Shown here piece by piece: positions 26,596 to 41,249 of a DNA stretch of 64,000 nt (positions are counted from its first letter, which is position 1; every line of letters begins with the position of its first letter). The notes beneath the pieces were generated by a model. It saw only the letters and a list, made by a program, of their open reading frames with translations, ran no database searches and was not told where the DNA came from. This DNA comes from Engraulis encrasicolus (lineage: Eukaryota; Chordata; Actinopteri; Clupeiformes; Engraulidae): NCBI RefSeq assembly GCF_034702125.1, contig NC_085878.1, forward strand, positions 22,363,002 to 22,427,001, read 5' to 3'. A program made the translations under genes and the position numbers.

Positions 26596-28430
26596 GCTTT
26601 TGACTGTGAGCAGTGGTGATGTTAGTGTGGTATGATCGTGGGCCACACACTTTAAATCCCTTTAAAAAATACATCTTCTGCATTCCATGGCCACGGTGAT
26701 AATCTTCAAAATGAGTGACAGATCTGGCAGCTGATATAAACCAATGAAAAGAGTCATTTCTCTACTGAGGACTTACCTTTGTGTGTCCCAGAAATAAGAC
26801 ACATAACCACCTGGAATACGATGTGCCATCACATGACAACCTACATCTAACACCTGGAAGAGGTTCTATTGTTCAACAGTCTGTTCTTTTGACATCTGTT
26901 CTCCCTCTCACCCCAGAGTGCGATAAGGAATTTACTTCAGGGCATATCAAGGACCTACAGAGGCAGGCTGAGATTTAGGCTGGTGGCATATTCACAAATG
27001 TCACCAGTGGCCCATAGAAACCCAGTGAGCACTCGCAGGTGCAGCCTTCAGTTTCCCAGACAATGACACTGACATACTGTACCGTAGGTGGCATGACACC
27101 CTCTGAGAGATTTGACACACGAGGCAGCCTGAAAGAGGAAAAATGTGTGGCCAGACAGCATTCAGTACTTGCGTGCTTACAGGAACGAATACATGCACCA
27201 ATGTATGTCCAGTTCATAGATATGGCACAGATCATATATCCCTAGAATATCTGTATTTCCTTTGGCCCTAAGGTTTCTGTAAACTTGTCTTCCTGGGTAA
27301 AGCACCAGCAAATGTTTGGAATTCCGTTGTGATGAACATCTTGGATTAAACATATTCGAAAGTAAAGTTGTGAGCAACTGCACGTCTTTTTGAAGCTTTA
27401 TGATATTATGGCAAAAAAGTCCAGCTGATAATGAATTGACTCTATTCACTAACATGACCTTGACGAATGAGACTTTTCAGACACTCTTCATTTGCAAGAA
27501 AAGTACCAGCCATGAAAAATCTAGATTGCTAGGCCATTTTGTGAGCAAGGATGCCATTTTCACCTAATTTAAAAACCTGAAGTCTGCTAAAAAATATATA
27601 TTTTTCAATCCAATTAGTTCATTGCAATGTAAAAACCCCAATGCTGTATATTTTAATCATTAAATGTTCAGTGACTTATGCAAAAAGGTTTTTTTAATCT
27701 GTATGAAAAAAATAGTCGAGCCCCAAGTTGTTGGAAGTCTCCTCATTCATTCAAAGTTAATGTTTAAAACATATAATTTGGAGTGTTACGGCTTTTACTT
27801 CAACAGTACTGTGAGATTCTGCCTTAATGGCATTTTGTTGAAACTCCACTCATTAAAGCGCACCACAGAGGAAAGGGTTACTTTCACCATGAAACATGTT
27901 GTTGTGTATGTTCATTTTCTTTTCTTTTTTTCTGACACTGGCATTGAAATGGAAATGAAGCAAGCTCTGCGTTCGTCAGTAGACAGAATAAGACCACTGG
28001 TTTTGTAGTTGTGTGTGCCAGCATCTCGTCAGGAGATGCTGTCTTGTTTAGTTACAACATTTGTGCTGAATCTGAAAGCGGAAGCCGAAAAAAGAAAAAA
28101 AAACCTGGCGTTGGTTGAATTAATTTTTCTGAAGAGTGGCAGGTCTCTTGTAAACAGCATCAGTGCCTGGGTTTGACTGGATCACCAGGCGTTTCTTCTG
28201 AAACTATTGTACACAAAGAAAACATTGACATTGACAATTTATGTTTGCTTGCTCTGCTTCCACTCAGAGACCGTTTCTACAGCAATATTACACACATCCG
28301 TGAGTCACCAGAGTGCCTCACACAGTTGTATAGTCTACTACTTTATCACACTTCTACAGTTCCACGGTTAAATACATACTGTATGCTCATATACAGTACA
28401 ATGATACTGTAAGATATATACAGAAAAAAT
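26596..28430. other. Unique intergenic sequence
   Basis: No recognised repeat. The longest simple-repeat-free open frame (27664-28008, +) has no splice context or family resemblance. Confidence 0.4.
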
Positions 28431-28433
28431 GTG

Positions 28434-28479
28434 ATGTTAAATCAACTCTCTAAAGTGTTAACACTGCAAAGTGTACTGT
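28434..28479 (-). repeat. Fragment of a GTGTTAATTCAACAC foldback family
   Basis: The reverse complement reads agtacactttgcagtgtta then acactttagagagttgattt, matching the left arm of the foldback at 45546-45646. Confidence 0.6.
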
Positions 28480-28630
28480 CCACAGTATAGTATGGGCATG
28501 ACATGTACACTGTGCAAGTAAACACATATCAGATCCATATCAACTCATCCCCCACAACCATCCCCCACAGTGGGAGGAACCTCACCACTACATTACAACA
28601 GTAAAATGCAAAAAAAAACCCTCAAAAAAC

Positions 28631-28647
28631 GGGGGGGGGGGGGGGGG
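28631..28647. repeat. 17-bp poly(G) run
   Basis: An uninterrupted G17 tract, preceded by A-rich sequence. Confidence 0.98.
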
Positions 28648-28881
28648 CATACAACATGCCTTACAGCACTACACAGCCCACTGGGTCACTCTGCAGCGCA
28701 TACAGGCAGCCCCTGTCTGCAGCCACGACCCCTGCAAGGCATCCACGCTTGGCTTCTGTTGCGAGTTATCAGGGGCCTCATATCAAATTCCTTTTCATAT
28801 TCCTTTTTATTCAAAGCAGCCTTCAAAGCCAGTGTCATCATTCACACACACACACCACACAGGCCTCATGGTGCTGGTGAT

Positions 28882-29939
<1,058 letters not shown>

Positions 29940-29940
29940 T

Positions 29941-29987
29941 ACACACACACACGCACGCACGCACGGACGCGCGTGCACACACGCGCG

Positions 29988-30065
<78 letters not shown>
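29941..30065. repeat. (CA)n/(CG)n alternating purine-pyrimidine tract
   Basis: CA with CG insertions, including gcgcgcgcgcgcgc near 29983-29996, then about 65 bp of pure CA. The whole 125 bp alternates pyrimidine and purine, giving strong Z-DNA potential. Confidence 0.96.
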
Positions 30066-30067
<2 letters not shown>

Positions 30068-32030
30068 TAAGTTGTAGGCGCTATAGTCGTTAGAGCACTT
30101 TGAGCGTGGCTGCATTTCCCCAGTCATGACAAATTAATGGGTCCTCTTTGGATGAGCGTGCGGTGCCTTAAGAAAACAACGACACACTCACTTAGGGCCC
30201 ATGGGAGAGGACAGCTCAGCTCACATGAAAGCCAATCACAGGCAACAGGTACTGCACACGCCACGGAGACTGTGCCACCATCCCTTGCCTGCTGGCATCA
30301 ACTAAATATGATTATTTCATTACAGTAGAGAACGTATGTTTCCAAGCTCTTGCTGTGACTTTGCATCTGCTTCTTTTTTGATCTGGTATGTTGTGGATCT
30401 CGTCCAGCACTTACTGTATGCAGCACTGTGCATTGACAGGGGCAAGTTCTATTTTAAGTGTGAATGCATTTTAAAAGAACAACAACTGATGCCTCTTGTT
30501 ATTTTCTTGTACAGTGGAAATGTGATGAGCTATGTAGTACACAGAGGTGGGTTAACAATGAGGAGTAGCATCCGCACATGCACAAACTAGTAGAGATCAA
30601 ACGTTTTAAACGCAGAGCTTTGTGGTATTAAGTATGACATTGCCTGCTGTTTGGGACAGATGTAAGCAGACTGTCTGACTGAAGGTTTGACTTTGGTGGA
30701 AGATAACTAAGCTAGCCACAGGGGCTGCACAAAGGCCTTTGGATAAGTATTTAATCCTTTTTGCCCCTGCTGAGACGATGTGCATGGAGATGTCTGGTCA
30801 AAAATCTACACACATACAAAAATACATTGCACTATTAGAGGGCGTCTTGCATTTACAGAAGACATCACAGTACTAGAAGGAAAATGTACTACTCCTTGCT
30901 GACCCAAAACAGTCACAAACTGATAACTAAACTGAAAAGCCACAAACTGAAGGGAAAAAAACAATCAAATGTGCAGTGTTATTTTCAGTTAACGGCTTAT
31001 AAATGGATTGAAATGTGGCTAACCCTTTGATTTCTTGAGCTAATTATTAACAAACTGGTCTCTTAATGCCCAAAAATACAGTATACAGTTTCACGATTTT
31101 TTTTAACATGAATCTCAACTCTGTGGTGAAGCTCTGTCATTAATAATTAATAATAGAATAATTACACATTCATTTTTTGATTTCACTTTTTCAAAGCTTC
31201 CCAGTAATCATTACACTACTTACTCAGAGGGATTTAACAAAATTTTAATCAAAAACGTGTATTATCAGCTCTACATAAAGAACTGCAAAGCCATATTAAT
31301 GTAATAATATACACAGGCTTTCAAAGTAATATATATTTTGTATCAGATAATCATGGTCTGGTGTGATTTTATGGATTCACAAATAAGGTTGCAAACAACA
31401 GCACCCGTAGTATTTATTCTCTTCTAGAAATATTTAAATTAACAATACCACTGGGCAAAAAGTTGCTTACACACTTCAATTTAATCTTTGATTATATTAC
31501 ATAATGTTTTAAATCTTTAATCTCTACCATTTATCAATAGTTCAGTCTTTAAGTGTAGTCACTGACAGATGTAATGTAAAAAGCAGCCGCTGAGTTCATT
31601 CAAGACTAAGTGCCATGGGAATTCCTTAAAACATTACGGTACACTTCAGTTTACGGTAATCTTTGATATTTTCACGTATTTTGCATTCTTTGTTTCATCT
31701 TTAATCTCATAACCGTCAACTTTCAAGGCTAAAGTGACACACAACGACAAAATATAAAAGTAAAGTTTAAGCATTATTAACAGCTGGGTTTATTCAAGTT
31801 GATGGAATCCAAAACAAACTAAAATCAGGTATTATGGCCTCTGCCCAAAAACACTGTTCAAGACCCAGCAACTAAGAGGATTGTATTTTTGTGACTGCGC
31901 AAAGCATTAAAAATGCATGCTTTCGCTGAAATTACCAGGTTTATCTCACACCTCACCGTTGGCTTTAGAAGAGTAGGCTCTATAGAACCCCCCCGCACCC
32001 CATCTCATGATTGGCTTGTAAAGTGCCAAC
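30066..32030. other. Unique AT-rich intergenic sequence
   Basis: No repeats or exons supported. The interval 30950-31900 is very AT-rich with repeated ATTAATAA-type words. Confidence 0.4.
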
Positions 32031-32427
32031 AAAGCTGATGTGAAGCTCCCTGGTGAGACTGCGTCTCGGCTCCCATAGCCTAACGTCTGCTCCGAGAGCA
32101 GAGCGAGGAGCGAGGAGTGAGGAGCAAGAGGCAATCACTCCAAACACTGGCAGCAGTAGCAGCAGCCCGGGCAGACTGGGCGCTGGAGTGCAAGACCAGC
32201 TGTAAGTTTCTGCATGGCTGAAAAGCTGAAGCAACAGGGGCCACGGCTGAAGGCTTTGAATCCTTTCATGTCTGTGGCTCACAGGAGAACACCCTGGCTG
32301 CCACGCTCTCTTAAAGCCCATCACTCCAAAAGGTGATTGTTCCGTATTTACGTGTAGGTTGGAGAGGAGGGGAAAAAACTCAGTCTGCACAATCTTGTTA
32401 GGCAGCCAGAGAAATTTTCTTCTGTGT
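32031..32427. other. GC-richer island with a splice-donor-like site
   Basis: A local rise in GC inside AT-rich DNA includes gagcgaggagcgaggagtga and cagcagcccgggcagactgg, ending in agaccagct|gtaagtttc near 32203. It might be a non-coding first exon on the + strand. A 136-codon minus-strand open frame covers the same interval. Neither has independent support. Confidence 0.25.
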
Positions 32428-33300
<873 letters not shown>

Positions 33301-33420
33301 CATGTTCACACTTTGCCTGATGAAGACCTGAAGGTCGAAACGTTGCTCGATTAAATAATACATAGACAAGCAGTGTCGCGGACTTCTCTTTTCACTTTGA
33401 CCACCAGAGTAGCCTCTTTG
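33301..33420 (+). ncRNA. Hammerhead-ribozyme-like motif in a probable retroelement tail (low confidence)
   Basis: CTGATGA (33317) is followed by A, a GACC-TGAA-GGTC hairpin and GAAAC (337-341 of the 33,000s), the order of a hammerhead core. ACACT at 33308 is complementary to AGTGT at 33372 and could close an outer stem. Against it, one extra A sits between the CTGATGA box and stem II, and no convincing stem III with a cleavage triplet is visible. The same GAAACGTTG-type word is widespread in animal repetitive DNA, and Penelope-like retroelements are known to carry hammerheads. It is most likely a decayed element tail. Confidence 0.25.
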
Positions 33421-33432
33421 TGCGGATGGGCC

Positions 33433-33694
33433 TGTCAGCGGTAGCCAGGCCGTGCCCTCCTAGTGATGCAATAACTTCAGCGTTGCTACCAGTCATGTTA
33501 AGAGCAGTGCAAGTACTTTCTGAGTTCCCGCAAAATCGGAAACTCCTCCCACTTTGTTGGGAAGCAAGCAACCATTAGCAAACCAAGGGAAGCCATTTGG
33601 GAAATGCCGTTTGGAAAATGTTAATTGTTATGCTCTTGGTCAGACCAAGTCTCGAAGAGATTTGAAAGTCTATGATAATCAGGCTATGTCAGCG
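33433..33694. mobile_element. hAT MITE, family TAGCCTGAT, with perfect 8-bp target duplication
   Basis: The element spans 33441-33686 (246 bp). It begins GTAGCCAGGC and ends AATCAGGCTA, which are inverted ends. tgtcagcg lies directly on both sides (33433-33440 and 33687-33694), an 8-bp target duplication typical of hATs. The terminal words ccctcctagtgatgcaa and tttgaaagtctatgataatc recur in the 57-bp element at 43730. No ORF. Confidence 0.93.
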
Positions 33695-36229
33695 GGCCTG
33701 TACAGTCTTTGCTGAAAAGACTCGAGGCATATCCACGAGTAACCTGCATCATACGTAGTTGCGGTGCGTATTACGCATAGGGGTGAGAGTAAAAAAGCTA
33801 TGCTTCGTCCCACTCCTTTTCAGATGTACTAAGTGGGGTCCCCCCCCCCCCTTATTGGTGTTATTTGTACTCTGTCTAAATGCCTGTTGATTCTCACTTG
33901 CAACCTCTGAAATAAATCATATCAACTGTCAACAACTGTCAACTATGACATTACTGAGAGCCTTAATTAACATATTGAGACTGGATCATTATAATTCTGA
34001 TGACAGTAAGGTTATAGCATGAGCTCGGCACAAAAAAGATGTCCCAACACAAGAGATACTACTGCATGAGGCTGAGGTTTTTCTAAGTGTTTTTCTCAGT
34101 GTGGCTGAGTCAGTCTGCATTGTACAGTTAAGTGCTGCTGAGTGCTCCATACGGCTCCACACAATATAGGGGGTGAAAACAAAGAAAATGTAATGTCAAA
34201 TATTTCCAAGATAGAGAGAACTAACTCAAGGGTGCCATTATGTATGTTCAGCGCAGTTGAAATAATTTCACTCTCTCTCGACTCTCGATTGCAATCTCGC
34301 TCCGATTGTGCAATGTCCTCCAATAGACACAGGGCATTTTCTGCATTGGGGGGTGCACGCACACACAAAGTTTAATCAAAGCTTGACTCTTCGCTCGGCT
34401 TGACAGGGAACCAGCTGTTTGTTGTGGCACACTGGCCCCACCAAGACTGAAGAAGCAATGATTGAAAGAATAACCTGTGCGACCTTCAAGGTTAATAACG
34501 GAGCAGTGCGGAAATCCACAAGTCTGGCACAAATACCGCCAGATAATGATGAGCGCCATGATGCTTCAGAGTGAGGGAGCAGGCCCCAGTAGCCTCTACC
34601 CATGTCTCTGCTGTGTGGACGTGGGGAGATACAGTATGTTTTAATTATGCGGCCTGAGGTCCCTCGTCTGCACCGAGGCAGACGGAGATGGTAAATTAAT
34701 TACGGGGAAAGGAGGGAAGCCTGTCAGACAAGACAACAAAACAGGTTATGGTGAGGAAGAGAAGAGAAGGGGGGGAAGTTTGATGTGCTGTGATGTTGCT
34801 TTTATTTCTTTTTTTTTCATTGCCTCTTTGTTGATTAGGTTCTGTAGTGTATGTCATCATGTGGTCCCATTGAAACATGGACAATGACGTCTGGGTGAGA
34901 AAATTATTACGTTTTTCTTATTTTGCAGTGATTCCTATACATAGTAATCATGGCAATGTGGCAAATAGCCACTTGAATAGCAGTCAATTCAGATATGCCA
35001 ATCAGACTGGATGGACAGGACTCTAACTCCAAAATAGTATTCTTTAACCTGGTGAAAGATTGAGTAGATGCGTGTTGAAATAGACCAAAGCTGCCTTGTA
35101 CAGGTAAGTATTCAAGCTGATGACATTTTTGCATTGTTGCCAACTTCATATGCACCACTGTTGGCAAAAGTTTAACAGTAATGCCAATGGCTAGGGAGTC
35201 TATCTTAGAAACAGAGGGCTGCATACTTGGATCCCAGACCATCTACATGGCTGAAGAGCCCTGGAAGCAAAGCATCCAACCCCACAGTGCTCCAGGGACC
35301 GGTATCCTGTAAATAAATACCTGGAAGTTGCTTTGGGTGAAAGTATCATCTAGTCCCTCCTGACAACATGCTTTGCTATGCTTCAACTTGATACATTATC
35401 ACACATTTTTGCATATAACAGATACACTGTAGGGCAGTGAAAAATAACAATCCTTTGAATTTTCCTCTTTTTCTACAGCTGTCCTCACGCTGCCTTGTGT
35501 GGAAATTCAAGGGCAAATATTCTTTGTAACCTCTAAGTGGAATATGGTAAGTTGCTGTTTTTTTTCCTGCAGCCACTTGGGAACCATTGCGTTCGCACTG
35601 ACCGAGAGGGCACATGCCCATATGGCAATCAAGTAATTTTTACAACAGTGTGGATTTAAATTAGAAAAATGATTTGTATAGAGTGTAATGATTAATTCAA
35701 GGTCAGGCAGCATTCTGGACTAAGAAAAGGTAGCCAGCAATTTCTGACTCGCATTGATAAAGAAAATCAGGTAGGTAGGTCAGCCTTCATTTCTGTAATA
35801 GCCCACTTTGAAAGCTAGCGTCTGCCCATCAGCTAGAGACATCTGCATTTGCTAAGCTGTGTTACAACAGGAAAACATATACACACGCATTCACAATGTG
35901 TAATTAGATTGAAGTCGAACATAATTTTGTGCCAGCGTTATTAAAATGTTTTGCAGGTTCCTCTGCTGTTCCTACAGCATGCTCCTTTAAAAACACTGTT
36001 CAACGGTGTCAAAATATATGGCAATGTTCAACCAAAATGATCCTATCCCAAGCACAGAAATATTGAATCACCGTGTTGACAGGATATACTTAAATGTGTA
36101 ATGACAGCCAATGTGGAATTGGGAGTGATGTGTAGAAACAGGCAGCTGTGGTTTCTGATCTAGCTCCGAATAACATGCTGTCTCAAATGGGGGCAGCTAT
36201 GTGATGATATTTGGAATACATACAGGCCT
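33695..36229. other. Unique intergenic sequence
   Basis: A C12 run lies near 33841-33852. The interval 34600-34720 with its TAATTA/ATTAATTA words is a possible regulatory element. No exon supported. Confidence 0.4.
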
Positions 36230-36230
36230 G

Positions 36231-36394
<164 letters not shown>

Positions 36395-36652
36395 CTGTCT
36401 TTAAAAAGATCTCTATTTTTTATTATAATATCTCTACTATTTGCATGCAGTGTTGTCATATTACAACTAAGTCATAACAGAAAGTGATTTAAAAATAAAT
36501 ATGGCCTGCCCTGATCATTAACACCATTGCAGACCAGTGTCATGGCCCCTCTTTGATAGTTTGAAAATGAGCTGGAGTCCAAGGTCAACAACGACCAAGC
36601 TTTCATTTCAACGTACTGTATGTATGCGCTTTCGATCTTTTAGCACCTTTTG

Positions 36653-36933
36653 TTAAAAACGCACTCTGTAATATTTTTAGCAACTTATTTCCAGAATTCA
36701 TGCTGCCCATTCACAAATGTTACCTTTTTCCATGTATACAGTACTCACCACCACCATCAATTTGTAAGTATTCAACATGACTGGGAAAATTGCACTTTTC
36801 ATACATGAAAAGCTGGATCCATTAGTGCCATTTTGAATTTCCAGAAATAGACATTTTTCATGACAGATCAAATCAATGAGCAGCATAGCTACAATACCTA
36901 CTCTGACCACCATCCAACACAGTGCACCTTTAA
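36653..36933. mobile_element. TTAA-flanked MITE, copy 3
   Basis: Left TTAAAAACGCACTCTGTAA, right ACAGTGCACCTTTAA with intact TTAA on both sides. The interior aligns to copies 1 and 2 (gaattcatgctgcc, catacatgaaaagc, gagcagcatagc). About 280 bp; a central block present in copies 1 and 2 is deleted. The long minus-strand open frame over this element is a by-product. Confidence 0.87.
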
Positions 36934-38940
36934 ACCTATGGCATAAAAATGTTGTACTTTTTATTCTGAAATCAAAATGTTCACTCTTGATTAAGCCTAT
37001 GACATAGAAAGTAAATGTGGGTATCCCATGACACAAATCCTGATCAAAACCCCTTGTAGAGCAAAGAAAACAACTCTGCCAAGTGAGATTTGTGGGTGAC
37101 AGATAATATATCGTGTGTGTATAACATTGGGGAGGTAGGTCAATACCATGCAAATGTGACAATGCCACCTGAAAGCTAGTAACCTATTTGCGAAAACATC
37201 CCTCTCTGCATTGTTGACAAGGCGTGTACCAGAAACAGAAAAGGACGAAAAAAAACCCACTTTGAGCATAATCAGTTCCAACAGAATGTGAAGAAACAGG
37301 TCAGACAGTGTCATAACAGCACACACTTGCAACGGATGCGAGATCCCATGATTATATCACTGATGATGACTATATCTTGTGGAAGGCATTTTTTCACAGT
37401 TCATCACAACAGGTTAGAGAATCCTTTTTTTAAAATATGATGACTTCACTGTTTAACCTTTTTGGTTTCAGGCCCCAGAGGAAACATCACCTTTACAGCG
37501 GTTCACATCATTATCATTGTCACACCAATGCCGAATCCATTCCTGGGCAGTGCTGCTTAGCAGTTCAATGTAAATTTTGTAGTGATAATTGAGGAAAAGG
37601 AACAACTTAGCACTCTAAGAGCTGTGTGCCCACTGCAAAATCTACTATGATGTTGTAACCCATGAGGGGAGAATCACATGATGATCTTCTTAGCGAAACA
37701 AAACAAACAAAAAAACAGTAATGTACAGTACAGACACCATGGCCCATTGTATCACAGTACACTTCATTACATCAACAATGTACTGTATTTTGCAGTGTTA
37801 ATTCAACACTTTGAGAGTAGATACTCTAGATTGCATTGCAGATTATGTCAAAGCAATATCTAAATGGTGGGTTAATACTGTTTTTTTTATTGAGTGTACT
37901 GGGCAGAGGGTTTCACTAGGTCACCATTACGAGTCCTTGGGGCACAGTAAGCGTATCTGGCATGGTACTGTAGCTGGCCTTGGTCCTGGGATGATTTAAG
38001 CAGAGATCATACAAGATGATGTCCACTTGCACCCCCTAGGCCCTATGAGTAAAGAGCTTGGAAAGCGTGACTGGTAGCGAAATGGAGGAGTAAGGGGAGA
38101 AGGTGGGACAATTTGAGATGCCTTCGTGCATGACGGGTGAATGAGTGGAAGGGATTAAATCTCGGGAGAAGGCAAGATGCATAGTTGTCAATCAGTCCAT
38201 GGACCCCTCCTGAACCATATTTTAAAAACAAAATTTGGCTTTGCAAAATTGAGAAACATTTAAGTGTAATTTGTTCTTCCTGAAGCACTCAGCTAAGGTG
38301 TACATTGAATCTGTAGCGTAAAGTTAAAATTGGATCTGTCTACCTTTTCGTCATGATATGCTGCATGCAATTACCTTCGCCTAACCCTCCTAAGCCTTCC
38401 TCCACTACTGCACAACAATTCAAATGTACAACACCGTTAGCACCTCATCATTCACAAAATACACCCATTCTTGTTTGTAAATTGGACCTGTGTGAAGAAC
38501 CTGTGTCAACGGACGCCAAGCCAAACCCCCTCTATAATGACACGAAAGTACAAGGGCCTTTACACGGCTACAGACTTCAGATCCCGCTATGGCAAAAACT
38601 GAATCCAGTTAATTGCAGGTCCGGTAGAAAATGGAGAAGGAAATGGCTGAAGCCTATTGTATATACCTAGGTATATATTTATTTCTATTTATGATAATTA
38701 CCCGTGTCCCTTTGGCACAGTGGATGCAACACGGGTGCTTTAATGAGGATGGGATCCATCTAGAGCAGGAAAGTGCACCTCTATGAAATCAATAAGGTCA
38801 GGAATGTCAAACTCTTATTTTCTGTCAGAGAATAGCATTGCCATGGTAACCTAAACATAGAAATGTGGCAAAGGCGCAAACCTAGCTAAGATAACACTGC
38901 CAGCACATGGCCCTTTACAAACACTTCACACCCTTTGAGG
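36934..38940. other. Unique intergenic sequence
   Basis: Includes a foldback-family scrap (tttgcagtgttaattcaac, then actttgagagtagat) at 37789-37823. The acctaggt palindrome lies near 38667. No exon supported. Confidence 0.4.
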
Positions 38941-38941
38941 T

Positions 38942-39088
<147 letters not shown>

Positions 39089-39495
39089 GCACATGTGTTT
39101 TTTTCTACAATTGTAATCCATTTACAAAAGCCATAGTGGGAGTGTGACCTAAACCTACCTTCCTTCATAAAAAGTTCAATCTTCACAATTACACAGACCA
39201 AGACATTTCTGACCAACTCTTTCCCCATGCACCAGCTGCATAAAAACAATTGATTTAGTGGCCAGATATTAGGCTGGCAGTCTATACTGGAGTAGTATCC
39301 TTAGGCCAAAAACAGAAAGAGACCCCAAGTTTCCTTGAAAACAAGTGTGAGTTCAAGGGATCACTGCCAATGGCATGTTATTAACAAGGCTACCTCTGCT
39401 ACCTCCGTCACTTCAGATTAATATGTAATGCCACATCCCCACAGCAATGAGAAGTTCCACAGAGGTGAACGAGGCTACTGCAGGCAAATGATAGT

Positions 39496-39559
<64 letters not shown>

Positions 39560-39568
39560 GAGAGAGAG
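39496..39568. repeat. (GA)n microsatellite
   Basis: About 72 bp of GA with one GGG interruption. Confidence 0.98.
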
Positions 39569-40797
39569 CCATGGATGACAACAGTAGCAGCAGTAGGGCT
39601 GAGATACGCTGAGACAGTTATCTGGTGCCAAGTGCAGCTACTGTAGCTCCCGAAGGGGGACTGAGTCAATACTGACATCAAGTTAGCCAGCGGCCTCGCA
39701 ACTCACAACAACACCAATCCAATTAATGCAACTAAATATGGAATGGAAACATTTCGGCTTACAGGCCGCGCCATGGCACAGCACAGCACAGCACAGCAGA
39801 GCACGGCACATCATACTGTACATACTAACAACCAGAGGTGTGACCAAGTCACTAATGTGCAAGTCACAAGTAAGTCTCGAGTCTTTCCACTCAAGTCCGA
39901 GTCAAGTCACAAGTCAAGACACATCTGACCAAGTCAAGTCCAAGTCCAAGTCGTACCCCAGCCAAGTCAAGTCCAAGTCCAAGTCTCATTTTTTTTCAAG
40001 TCCTTAACAAGTCACAAAGGGATTTTCTATTTGCAATCACAATTTCGATCATAAATTCATTAGTATAATAATGAGACCTGAGTAAAGTGATGACAATTAC
40101 TAAAACAATTGCTGAGAAATCAGTCTAAACCAAACTACTGCTTGTGCTGTGTATGTAAAATGACATTTAATTTCATATTTTTTTTCACATAAAAATACAT
40201 TTCATGTGAATTTGTACTTAAACAAAGGAGCAACCATATGCCAAATATTTACTGTCCAGTGGGCAAATAGTCCTGTTTGCAAGAATGTGTGCGTATGTGT
40301 GTGTCCGTTCCATCATCTGATGGCATAACCCTATTCCACTACTCCACCCTGGTCTTGGTGGTGGGCCGGTCATGTCTAGTCAAGGTTGTAAGTTATACAG
40401 ACTCTAGCATCATAACGCTAAGGACAGGACTATGGTTAACTTTTTCACTAGGAGCACAGGCAGGGCCGCTGACCGCTTTGGCTGGAAGGTTTTGTCAAGA
40501 TATTAGGGGGGCATATTACACTTCCGACCTGAAAACGCGGATTCACACTTTCAGCGTACTATGCTTGAATTTACCCACAAAGGCCAAGGGTGAAAGTAGT
40601 AGCCTATTCACAGGTGCTACCCCCCCCCCCCCCCACCCCCCCTCTCTTAACTGTAGTGTAACACTCGACTAATGTAAACATTTTGGTTTGGCTTTAAAAG
40701 GCGCCATTTTCCCTAAGGTACCATATTAAGCTCACCATTCTCATCAAGATATGACATACAGCAGGGGTAATCAATTTCCTTTTTTTTTTAAATTGAG

Positions 40798-40800
<3 letters not shown>

Positions 40801-40867
<67 letters not shown>
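40801..40867. repeat. (TG)n microsatellite inside the 3.6-kb transposon
   Basis: 67 bp of pure TG. A C16-type run (40619-40642, one A interruption) lies nearby. Confidence 0.98.
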
Positions 40868-40869
<2 letters not shown>

Positions 40870-41184
40870 GTGTGCGTATGGGGGGTGGGGCTACACATGT
40901 GAGACAGGATGATGAGTTAACAGCACAGCTCAGCAGGCAGCCCTGTCTCAGCTGGTCCATGATGTTCACTTCATCCCATTATCTGTGAAACAAAAGCTGA
41001 GCATTGACAGTGTCATAACTGTGAACCCACCAATGAGCACATGCATGGTGCAGCACATAGGCTATAGTCTGTTGTAGGCTAAGTGCCAACAGTATTTAGC
41101 CTAGTAGACACTTGTCCATATGGGCTAAGAAATGAGGACAAAGTAGGCTATGCCTAGTTAGTTGGATTAAATTCCTGGTAAAGT

Positions 41185-41242
41185 AATGATGAATTTCCTG
41201 AATTTCCCCCTGGGGATCAATAAAGTTACTCTACTCTACTAT
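41185..41242 (+). mobile_element. LINE (L2-like) 3' end scrap
   Basis: tttccccctggggatcaata, aagtta and then ctctactctact is the typical 3' terminus of fish L2/CR1-type retroposons, which end in a short tandem repeat. Only the last tens of bases are recognisable. It is nested inside the AAGTC-rich transposon. Confidence 0.55.
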
Positions 41243-41249
41243 TGTTGAA

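Noticed and set aside
31980..32390. 136-codon minus-strand open frame
   Set aside because: No domain or homology recognised. It overlaps the GC-rich island, where long frames arise by chance.
36698..37168. 156-codon minus-strand open frame free of simple repeats
   Set aside because: A large part lies inside a TTAA MITE (36653-36933) and it has no splice context or recognisable domain.
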